Source: Spirochaetota bacterium
Lineage (GTDB): Bacteria > Spirochaetota > UBA4802 > UBA5550
Direction: 5' to 3'
Assembly (NCBI GenBank): GCA_016933025.1
Contig: JAFGBT010000031.1
Span: 1 to 38,114 of the forward strand
Length of the DNA: 38,114 bases
Of the stretch, positions 16,755 through 24,258 are shown piece after piece; within the stretch, counting starts at the first letter, position 1, and each line of letters begins with the position of its first letter. The position numbers and the translations under genes were made by a program. The notes below the pieces were generated by a model. The model did not search any database. It was given only the letters and a program-made list of their open reading frames with translations, and was not told the origin of the DNA.

Positions 16755-18898
16755 AATGGAACACGCGCACACACGCAGCAGGAGTACGGACCCCGGCGCT
16801 CATGCTGGGGGCGCTGCTTTTTTTCTGCCTGCCCGCGGCTGCTCTGGAGCCGGTGACCATCGACGAATCCCTTGCGATCAAGAACATCAACCTGAATGCC
16901 GAATATTTTTTTGATGAGAGCAGAACCGTCACAATCAATGATTTAATCGGCCAGCGCGACAAGAGGGAGTATCCATGGAAAAAGGCCGACCGGGAATCCA
17001 TGGGCCTGGGCTACAGCAACGCCGCCATCTGGTTCCGGTTCGCCGCCCGCAACACGAGCAACAGGGAGATCGAGTGGCTCGTCCAGCAGAACCATTTCTC
17101 CATGACGCGCCTCAACTTCTATGCCATTGAAGGCGACACGATCGCGAGCAGCGTCGAAACAGGATTCGAGTTCAGATTCGACAAACGTCCTTTTGACGAT
17201 CCGACCTATATTTTCCCCGTGAAGCTGAAGCCGGGGGCCACGGGCGTCTACTATATTCGCTTCTTCAACAAGATGCCGACGACCATCATACTCCGCGCCA
17301 TCTCCCTCAAGGGACTGGTACAGGAGCGTAACGGAATCACCCCGTTTCTGTGGCTGATGTACGGCTTCTTCATCGTGATGATCGCGTATAACCTTATCCT
17401 CTTTTTGTCCATGAGGGATAAAAGCTATCTCTACTATACCTTCTTTATCGCGTCATTTATCGCGTACCTTATGCACTACAACGGTCACCTGGAACAGTAC
17501 GTCTGGGGAAATTTCCCGCTCTGGGCGAAAAACATGGGCTATTTCTTCATCCCCCTGGTCGTCGCGAGCGTCCTGCAGTTTATACGGTATTTCTCAAGCC
17601 TCTGGGAGCTGAACCGCATCCACAGTAGAATATTCATGGTCCTGTCGATCATCAATCTCATAATTGCCATCCTCTCGCTCTTCCTGAACGGGATAATTTA
17701 CTATGGGATGCTGCTGGTCTGGGTTTCGGTGCACAGTCTAATATACGGATATTGCACGATTATATATCTCTCGGTCGCTAAAAAGTCCCGGCAGGCGCGC
17801 ATCATCCTGCTCTCGTCGACGCCGCTCTTCGCCGGCGCCATGGTGTTCGCCCTGCAGGCGCTGGCCGTTATACCCGGCACCTTCATCACTTCCCACAGCA
17901 TCCTGATCGGCGGCGCCTTCCAGGTCGTAGTCCTCTCCCTTGGCCTGGCCGACAAAATCAACATCATGAAAAAAGAAATACTGAAGGCGGAGCAGAAATA
18001 CCGCCACATCGTCGAGAGCTCGGCCGAGATTATCTTCACACTGAACCGCGATCTTCGCATCCTGAGCGTCAACAACGCGGTCTACAAGCAGCTCGGGTAC
18101 ACGGTCAACGAGGTCGTCAACAAAAACTTCCTCGATTTCATCCATGACACCTGGAGCGAGCGGACGGCCATCGCCCGCCAGCTCGTCGAGGAGAACATCT
18201 CGGAGCTCTACCGGAGAAAGACCAGCATACAATTCAGGGCGGGCTTCAAGACGCGGTACAAGATCGAGCCGGAGGACTTCTCGATAAAACTGCAATACAC
18301 GGAGACCGATGAGGCCGGCTACAACATTCTCGGCAAGGCGTCGCCGATCACCGACGACGCGCTCCTCCCCTTCCTCCTGTCGGAGCATTTCATCTATTCC
18401 ATGGACAACTACCTGATCAACGCCGACCTGATGGCGCTGCGGCTGACGCGAAACCTGACGCGCCACGTACCCCTCTCGGACATCACCGCGCTCCGGATCG
18501 GCGTCAGGGAGATCATCATCAACGCCATTGAGCACGGGAACCTGGGCATCACGTTCGAGGAGAAATCGGAGGCGCTGAAAAAGGGAGACTATCTGGAGCT
18601 GATCCACCGGCGCCAGCAGGACCCGATCCTCGGCGGGAAAAAGGTGATCATCAACTATTCGCTGGACAACGCGTGCGTATGCTACCGGATATCGGACGAG
18701 GGGGAAGGATTCAACCACCGGGAGGTACTGGACATCAACCCGCTCGACGAGAAAAACAGGATGCTCTATAACGGCCGTGGGATAATCGTCGCCAGAACGG
18801 CGTTCGATTCGATCGAGTACAGCGGCAGGGGAAACGCAGTTACCCTGGTCAAGTTTTTCGGGGCCCGCGGGGACGCGCCGGGGGCCGCGGCCACGTAA
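16751..18898 (+). CDS. 7TMR-DISM sensor with PAS and RsbW-like ATPase domains
   Basis: 715 residues. A signal peptide ending near residue 34 ('FFCLPAAALEP') is followed by a 7TMR-DISMED2 periplasmic domain (about 38-190) and seven membrane helices (about 200-405). A PAS domain (about 420-550; 'YRHIVESSAEIIFTLNRDLRILSVNNAV') and a GHKL ATPase (about 560-705) complete it. The ATPase has an N-box 'EIIINAIEHGN' and G-boxes 'DEGEGF' and 'NGRGIIVAR'. No DHp/HisKA helix with a phospho-His is seen. The C-terminal layout fits HATPase_c_2 anti-sigma-type serine kinases better than a histidine kinase. The start overlaps the stop of the upstream serine hydrolase, so the periplasmic enzyme and sensor are likely expressed together. 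Confidence 0.88.
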   Translation: MKWNTRTHAAGVRTPALMLGALLFFCLPAAALEPVTIDESLAIKNINLNAEYFFDESRTVTINDLIGQRDKREYPWKKADRESMGLGYSNAAIWFRFAARNTSNREIEWLVQQNHFSMTRLNFYAIEGDTIASSVETGFEFRFDKRPFDDPTYIFPVKLKPGATGVYYIRFFNKMPTTIILRAISLKGLVQERNGITPFLWLMYGFFIVMIAYNLILFLSMRDKSYLYYTFFIASFIAYLMHYNGHLEQYVWGNFPLWAKNMGYFFIPLVVASVLQFIRYFSSLWELNRIHSRIFMVLSIINLIIAILSLFLNGIIYYGMLLVWVSVHSLIYGYCTIIYLSVAKKSRQARIILLSSTPLFAGAMVFALQALAVIPGTFITSHSILIGGAFQVVVLSLGLADKINIMKKEILKAEQKYRHIVESSAEIIFTLNRDLRILSVNNAVYKQLGYTVNEVVNKNFLDFIHDTWSERTAIARQLVEENISELYRRKTSIQFRAGFKTRYKIEPEDFSIKLQYTETDEAGYNILGKASPITDDALLPFLLSEHFIYSMDNYLINADLMALRLTRNLTRHVPLSDITALRIGVREIIINAIEHGNLGITFEEKSEALKKGDYLELIHRRQQDPILGGKKVIINYSLDNACVCYRISDEGEGFNHREVLDINPLDEKNRMLYNGRGIIVARTAFDSIEYSGRGNAVTLVKFFGARGDAPGAAAT

Positions 18899-18904
18899 CC
18901 CGCC

Positions 18905-20173
18905 TCACACCGCTATCGCGGTCTCCGCTTCCCGGTACAGCGGGAACGCGGCGCACAGCTCCGCGATCTCGCTCTTCACCCTATCCTTGATCTCGCCGCT
19001 TTCCGGGTTCGCGAGTATATCGGCTATGCAGCCGCCTATCGTCTCCATCTCCCCTTCCTTCATCCCGCGGGTGGTCAGGGCGGGCGTACCCAGCCGGATG
19101 CCGCTCGGCCTCACCGGCGTCCTGGTGTCGAAGGGGATCATGTTCTTGTTCACCACGATGCCGACCTCCTCTAGGTGGTCCGCCGCGACCTTTCCGTCAA
19201 TCCTGTTCTCAAGATCGATCATGAGGAGATGGTTGTCGGTCCCGCCGGTCACCAGCCTGAACCCGCGCTTCACAAAGACATCTGCCAGGACCTTGCAGTT
19301 CGCGACAGTCTGCTTCTGGTCGCGCCTGAATTCCTCTCCCATCGCCTCCCTGAAGCAGACGGCCTTAGCCGCGATCGCGTGCATCAGCGGGCCGGCCTGG
19401 ATGCCGGGGAACACGGCCTTGTCAATCTGCTTCGCGTATTGTTCCTTCGACATGATGATGGCGCCCCGCGGGCCGCGCAGGGTCTTGTGGGTCGTCGAGG
19501 TGACCACGTCGCACCAGGGAATGGGACTCGGGTGCACGCCCGCCGCGACCAGGCCGGCGATGTGGGATATGTCGGCCATGAGCAGGGCGCCGGCCTCGGC
19601 CGCCATGGCATGCCACTTCTCAAAATCGAGAACGCGCGGATACGCGCTGGCGCCGACGACGATCATCCTCGGCTTGTGTTCTTTCACGAGCTCCCGTATC
19701 TCGTCCAGCTCGAGGACCTCGGTCTTCTCGCTGACGCCGTAAGAAACGAAATTGTAATACTTGCCCGAGAAGTTGATGTCCTTGCCGTGAGTCAGGTGCC
19801 CTCCGTGGTTGAGATCCATCGCCATTATTTTGTCGCCGTGATTGAGCAGGGCGTAGTAGGCGCACATGTTGGCCGAGGCGCCTGTGTTGAGCTGGACGTT
19901 AGCGTGCTCGGCGCCGAAGAGCTCTTTACAGCGCGAGATCGCGAGGCTCTCGGCCTCGTCCATAAATCTGCAGCCGTTGTAATATCTCTGGCGCGGATAC
20001 CCCTCGGCGTACTGGTTGGTCATGACGCTCCCCTGGGCCTGGAGCACCGCCAGGCTGGCGTAGTTCTCCGACGGGATCATCATGAGGGTGTTCCGCTGCC
20101 GCTCGAGCTCGCCGCTCAGTACGGCGCTGATCTCCGGATCGACGTGTGACAGCAACTGTGGCATGGTGGACAT
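18905..20173 (-). CDS. glyA: Serine hydroxymethyltransferase
   Basis: 422 residues, the usual length for bacterial SHMT. It converts serine and tetrahydrofolate to glycine and 5,10-methylene-THF with pyridoxal phosphate. Family motifs are intact: 'MIPSENYAS', '[14 protein letters not shown]', '[10 protein letters not shown]' and the PLP-binding lysine in '[13 protein letters not shown]'. ATG 20173 was preferred over the TTG at 20188 because AGGAG is six bases before it. It converges on the 7TMR sensor gene (6 bp gap). No glycine, SAM or THF riboswitch was recognised in the 165 bp upstream, and the TTGACA there lacks a matching -10. Confidence 0.96.
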   Translation of the reverse strand: MSTMPQLLSHVDPEISAVLSGELERQRNTLMMIPSENYASLAVLQAQGSVMTNQYAEGYPRQRYYNGCRFMDEAESLAISRCKELFGAEHANVQLNTGASANMCAYYALLNHGDKIMAMDLNHGGHLTHGKDINFSGKYYNFVSYGVSEKTEVLELDEIRELVKEHKPRMIVVGASAYPRVLDFEKWHAMAAEAGALLMADISHIAGLVAAGVHPSPIPWCDVVTSTTHKTLRGPRGAIIMSKEQYAKQIDKAVFPGIQAGPLMHAIAAKAVCFREAMGEEFRRDQKQTVANCKVLADVFVKRGFRLVTGGTDNHLLMIDLENRIDGKVAADHLEEVGIVVNKNMIPFDTRTPVRPSGIRLGTPALTTRGMKEGEMETIGGCIADILANPESGEIKDRVKSEIAELCAAFPLYREAETAIAV

Positions 20174-20271
20174 CTCTTTCTCCTGCAAAATGATTTCATG
20201 GTTAGAAACGCGATTATGCCCCGTTATGTCAAGTAATTAATCCCCTCCTGAGGTAGAGTTGGGATTGAAGT

Positions 20272-20298
20272 CCCCGGGCCGCCGGCCGGAGTCCGGGG
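20272..20298. terminator. GC hairpin downstream of small unknown gene
   Basis: CCCCGG at 20272-20277 pairs with CCGGGG at 20293-20298 across a GC-rich loop. It sits in the 165-bp gap between the small unknown gene and glyA on the minus strand. No T-run follows, so intrinsic termination is doubtful. It could be a rho-assisted stop or an RNA structure ahead of glyA. Confidence 0.35.
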
Positions 20299-20338
20299 CA
20301 CAAACTAGTATGCAGGCATATGAGATAATCTTCGGTGG

Positions 20339-20638
20339 TTATATCAGCTCGAACACGAGGTGCTCGCGGAAACCCTCGTCGAGGCTCTCCAGGAAATCGT
20401 CAAAAGTCATGACGTTGATGCCGGAAACCTTCCATGAGGCCTGATCGGTCATGACCGTATGGAGGAAATCCTCTGCCTCATCGCGGGTGATAAAACCGAT
20501 GATGGAAGTCTGTATCTCGTCGACCTTGCGAAAAACCATGTGGTTCTCCCTCAGAATACGGTCATAGCTCTTTGCGACGATAAAAAAGAGGTCCCTCCTC
20601 CCCTCCTTGAATTCATTGAAATAATCGTGCTTGTTCAT
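20339..20638 (-). CDS. Small hypothetical protein (99 aa)
   Basis: A 99-residue soluble protein rich in charged residues; no family was recognised. Features seen are 'KHDYFNEFKEGRRDLFFIVAKSYDRIL', 'TRDEAEDFLHTVM' and an acidic end 'TFDDFLESLDEGFREHLVFEL'. There are no cysteines, signal peptide or membrane segments. The reading frame is open to 20707, but the promoter at 20699-20727 overlaps that upstream part, so ATG 20638 is preferred. Its ribosome site is weak. The 356-bp interval on its 5' side holds that promoter and the facing promoter at 20934-20962, with no other gene seen. Confidence 0.72.
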   Translation of the reverse strand: MNKHDYFNEFKEGRRDLFFIVAKSYDRILRENHMVFRKVDEIQTSIIGFITRDEAEDFLHTVMTDQASWKVSGINVMTFDDFLESLDEGFREHLVFELI

Positions 20639-20698
20639 AGGTACCCGGCGTTCATGTATTGGGCGGTTTCCGCACGGCAGAGCGGCCCCCCTGCTCTT

Positions 20699-20727
20699 GT
20701 CATACATCCGTTGAGGGGATATGTCAA
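20699..20727 (-). promoter_or_regulatory. Sigma-70 promoter for the small unknown gene
   Basis: On the minus strand a perfect TTGACA (plus-strand 20722-20727) is followed after 17 bp by TATGAC (20699-20704). Transcription would start near 20692, about 54 bases before the ATG at 20638. It argues against the longer reading of the gene that starts at 20707. Confidence 0.6.
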
Positions 20728-20933
20728 ATCAATAATATTTTTTTTATTTTCCCCGTTCCGCAGCGACATCAGTCCCGGGGAGCACGGTTAAATCCGGAAA
20801 CATTTCAGATAATACCCGTTGCGCCTTTCGGGCCGATGCCCGACATGCGGCACTGTATATTAAACAAAGGCCGGCGCCACTCATCAGATACTATACATAT
20901 ATGCAAAAAATGAATTTTATCCATCAGAATATG

Positions 20934-20962
20934 TTGACTCGATAAAATGTCATGCCTATATT
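20934..20962 (+). promoter_or_regulatory. Sigma-70 promoter for the receiver-PP2C gene
   Basis: TTGACT at 20934-20939 and TATATT at 20957-20962 are separated by exactly 17 bp. Each matches the consensus at five of six positions. Transcription would start near 20969, giving a leader of about 26 bases. Confidence 0.65.
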
Positions 20963-20994
20963 GATATCACTCATCCACAATTCAAAGCCGCATT

Positions 20995-22926
20995 ATGGAA
21001 ACAATTTTAATTATAGATGATGAAGTCATCAATCTTGACTTTTTTCAATCCTGCCTTTCCTCTGCCGGATACAACGTCATAACCGGAAACAGCGGCAAAA
21101 AAGGAATCGAGCTCTTCAACAGGGAGAGGCCCGACCTGGTGTTGCTGGATGTCATGATGCCCGTAATGGACGGCATCGAAACCGCACGGGTGATCCGCCA
21201 GGACGTTACATCCCTTCATGTTCCGATCATATTTATCTCCGCCGTGGTGACCGACACCCTGAGCAAGGTCAAGGCCATGGACCTCGGCGCGAGCGACTAC
21301 ATCATCAAACCTGTTGACGATGACGAGCTCTGTTCGAAGATACGAGCGTCATTGCGCACGAAAAACCTGTATGAAGAGCTCCTGGCGACACAGAACCTCC
21401 TGCAAACGAGCAAAAATAAATACAAAAATATTCTCGAATCAATACAGGAAGGCTACTGCGAGGTTGACCTTAAAGGCAACATGACGTTTTTCAACGACTC
21501 CGCCTGCAGAATGTTCGGATATCCCCGCAAAAAATTCATGGGAATGAACTACCGGGAATACACGACGATCAAGACCGCTGAAAAAATGTATGAAAAATTC
21601 AACGCGATATTCAGGACGGGCAAACAGTCCGATTTGATCGATTGCGAAATCATCAGGGGAGACGGCAGCATCGGCATACTGGAATTGACGGCTGACCTCA
21701 TGCTGGACGGCGACTCCAGGCCGGTCGGATTTTACGGCATCGCGAGAGACGTCACCGAAAAAAAGAGAGCGGAAAAGGAACTGTGGATACGAAGCCTTGC
21801 CGTTGAAAAATCGATAAATGCGATCGCCATAACTGACACGGCCGGAGGTTTCACCTTTGTCAATAATTCCTTCATCAGGCTGATGGGATACGATGACCGG
21901 ACCGAACTGATCGGGAAAACCATACTGCAGTGCTGCCACCCCGACGACCACGAAGCCATCATCGGGGTGATGGAAGTCCTTCAAGAAATCGGCATCTGGG
22001 TCGGGGAGTTGTCCATCAAGAAAAAAGACGGGGCCCTTATTTACATTATGCTGTCAGCATCCATCATCAAAAACAATAAGGACGAAAATATCGGCATGAT
22101 ATTGTCGTTCGTTGATATAACCCTGCGCAAGAAAATCGATTACGCATTGAAAGAAAGCCAGCAGGTCATCACCAGGCGGAATAAGAACATCGAGCGCGAC
22201 CTGAAACTGGCCCAGGTAACGCTGAAAAACATAGTCAAGCAGGAAGTCCCGCGGATTGATTCTATAAACATAGATTACAGGTATTATCCGATGGAGAAAC
22301 TCGGGGGGGATTTTTTCTGTTTTTACAAGTATCAAAAGGAGTCGTGCGGCGTTTTTATCTGCGACATATCCGGCCATGGGGTCGCGTCATCCCTCTACCT
22401 GTCCCTGCTGAAATCCCTGGTGGACAAAATTTCCGTCAAATACGGGCAGTCGCCGACAAAATTCCTGGCGCAATTGAACGAGGAACTGGCGGGCAAGATG
22501 TCCACGTATTTCATCACCGGGATATACGGCCTTTTCACGCACAATAAAAGATCGAACGAGATCGTATTTTCCTATTCAAACGGCGGCCATCCGGGCCCCA
22601 TAGTCGTCAAAAAAAACGGGGAAATGAAACTACACTCGGGGAGAAGCACACTGATCGGGATAAGCCACGATATAACGTTCGATTCAACGACTATCAGACT
22701 TCAAAAAGGCGACAAGTTATTTCTGTATACCGACGGGATTCCGGAAACAACGAACAGGGGAAAGGACATGATAGGGTATGACGACAAACTACTCGAGCTC
22801 TTTGAAAAATCGCACCAGGTTCCCCTCGGTGAAAGCCTTGATGCTATTACCAGGAATATTTCACGTTTCCGGGACGGGGCGGATATAACCGACGATGTCC
22901 TCACTATAGGCTTCGAGATAGTTTAA
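20995..22926 (+). CDS. Receiver-PAS-PAS-PP2C (SpoIIE-type) phosphatase
   Basis: 643 residues. A receiver domain (about 1-120) has the phospho-acceptor in 'LVLLDVMMPVMDG', the acidic pair in 'IIDDE' and the Lys in 'IIKPVD'. Two PAS domains follow (about 145-265 and 270-385), with 'GYCEVDLKGNMTFFNDSACRMFGY' in the first. The C-terminal PP2C domain has metal residues in 'LGGDFFCF', 'FICDISGHGVASS', 'LYTDGIPE' and 'DITDDVLTIGF'. This resembles RsbU/RssB-type regulators in which phosphorylation switches a phosphatase acting on a STAS partner (inference). It is convergent with the PAS histidine kinase 27 bp away, a plausible phospho-donor. The ribosome site is weak. Confidence 0.93.
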   Translation: METILIIDDEVINLDFFQSCLSSAGYNVITGNSGKKGIELFNRERPDLVLLDVMMPVMDGIETARVIRQDVTSLHVPIIFISAVVTDTLSKVKAMDLGASDYIIKPVDDDELCSKIRASLRTKNLYEELLATQNLLQTSKNKYKNILESIQEGYCEVDLKGNMTFFNDSACRMFGYPRKKFMGMNYREYTTIKTAEKMYEKFNAIFRTGKQSDLIDCEIIRGDGSIGILELTADLMLDGDSRPVGFYGIARDVTEKKRAEKELWIRSLAVEKSINAIAITDTAGGFTFVNNSFIRLMGYDDRTELIGKTILQCCHPDDHEAIIGVMEVLQEIGIWVGELSIKKKDGALIYIMLSASIIKNNKDENIGMILSFVDITLRKKIDYALKESQQVITRRNKNIERDLKLAQVTLKNIVKQEVPRIDSINIDYRYYPMEKLGGDFFCFYKYQKESCGVFICDISGHGVASSLYLSLLKSLVDKISVKYGQSPTKFLAQLNEELAGKMSTYFITGIYGLFTHNKRSNEIVFSYSNGGHPGPIVVKKNGEMKLHSGRSTLIGISHDITFDSTTIRLQKGDKLFLYTDGIPETTNRGKDMIGYDDKLLELFEKSHQVPLGESLDAITRNISRFRDGADITDDVLTIGFEIV

Positions 22927-22953
22927 CAAACTAAAAAGGTATACCCCCTTTCG

Positions 22954-24150
22954 TTATCTGCTTTTGAAAGAAATAACATACGTGGTTCCCTTGTCTTTTC
23001 TTAACTCCAATGTTCCGTTTATCTGCTTTTCAATGAGCATGTGGATCAGCTTCATCCCCAGTTTTCTGCTTCCCTGTGATTCTCGATCGTGCGGCATTCC
23101 GATGCCGTTGTCGCCGATAATCATGTTGATGGCATCATCATGGCTGGAATGCGCCGACAGGGCTATAGTTGCCGGCCCGGTGTATTCAACAGGAAAAGCA
23201 TGCTTGAAGGAATTCGTGACAATTTCATTAATTGCCATTCCCAGGGGTATTGCATTATTCATTTCAAGGCTCAGATGTTTCTCTATATTCAATTCAATAT
23301 TCACATCGCGCCGAATTGATTTGTGAATTTCAGATAATTCCTCTATGAGCAGACTGATATAATCGTTAAGGAGCACCTGTTTAAGGTCTTTTGATTTATA
23401 CAGCTTATCGTGTATAATGGAAAACGCCATGATGCGCGACTTTATGACGGCAAATTCATCAATCACTGCTTTATTTGTTATGTTCTGTTCCTGCAGATTG
23501 AGAAGGCTGATTATGGTCTGGAAGTTATTCTTGACACGGTGGTGGACTTCTCTGATGAGGAATTCTTTTTCTTCGAGGAGACCTTGTAACTTGTCTTCAG
23601 CCAGTTTGCGGTCCGTTACATCGCCTATCGCAATCCTGCATTGATCAATAGTACGACTGTCCTCAGCGGCGCCGTTGAAATCCAGCCTGGCATGGAAATC
23701 CTCATTTTTCCCCTTCTTGAGCCGAAGTTCACAATTATTCCGGGTTTTTTCCTCGAAAACTTTTTTCAGGAATGCAAAGTAAATATTGCTGGAACCCTCG
23801 GAAACGCAGACCGAGAAGGGTTTATTGATTAAATCATTTCTTTCGACGCCCAGCATTGATGCCGCCGTGAGGTTCATTTTGAGGACTATTCCCTTGTTGT
23901 CCAGGGTGAGATAGCCAACCGGGGCGAAATCATAGAGGTCGACGTATTCCGACCTGGACCGCTCGAGCTCTTCCTGTGTCCTCCGGATCTCGTCGTTCTG
24001 CATTTCAAGCTCTATCTGGTGGACCCTGAGCTCATGCACAAGCTTCTTGACGTCTTCCGGAGACATCCCTGAAAGGTCGGGATCGTCATGCAGGACCCTG
24101 GTTTCAGCTTTCTTTCTGAGGTCTTTGCTTTTTCCTCTCGGTTTTTTCAT
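22954..24150 (-). CDS. PAS sensor histidine kinase, HisKA_2 family
   Basis: 398 residues, soluble, with no membrane segment. A short coiled coil (about 35-70) leads into a PAS domain (about 70-185; '[21 protein letters not shown]'), a HisKA_2 phospho-acceptor helix '[17 protein letters not shown]' (about 201-217) and an ATPase with '[12 protein letters not shown]' and 'IGDNGIGMP'. All key residues are present, so autophosphorylation is expected. Of the two adjacent ATGs (24153 and 24150), the second has GGAG at a normal five-base distance. It follows the CheB-CheR-PAS gene by 108 bp on the same strand, a pairing often seen in alphaproteobacterial and spirochaetal light/stress modules. Confidence 0.93.
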   Translation of the reverse strand: MKKPRGKSKDLRKKAETRVLHDDPDLSGMSPEDVKKLVHELRVHQIELEMQNDEIRRTQEELERSRSEYVDLYDFAPVGYLTLDNKGIVLKMNLTAASMLGVERNDLINKPFSVCVSEGSSNIYFAFLKKVFEEKTRNNCELRLKKGKNEDFHARLDFNGAAEDSRTIDQCRIAIGDVTDRKLAEDKLQGLLEEKEFLIREVHHRVKNNFQTIISLLNLQEQNITNKAVIDEFAVIKSRIMAFSIIHDKLYKSKDLKQVLLNDYISLLIEELSEIHKSIRRDVNIELNIEKHLSLEMNNAIPLGMAINEIVTNSFKHAFPVEYTGPATIALSAHSSHDDAINMIIGDNGIGMPHDRESQGSRKLGMKLIHMLIEKQINGTLELRKDKGTTYVISFKSR

Positions 24151-24258
24151 CATCTCTCCGGTGTAATAAAACCCTCGCCGGCATCCCCGCTTCGCGCCGC
24201 GGCATGACGGCTCCCGGTATCACACGCATATGCCATATGTCCGGCAATTGGATGCCGC

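Noticed and set aside
20245..20280. CRISPR-like repeat end (TTGGGATTGAAG)
   Set aside because: It occurs once, with no spaced copies and no cas genes in the window.
20174..20338. Riboswitch upstream of glyA (glycine, SAM or tetrahydrofolate type)
   Set aside because: None of the conserved cores was recognised. There is only a GC-rich hairpin and a TTGACA without a -10.
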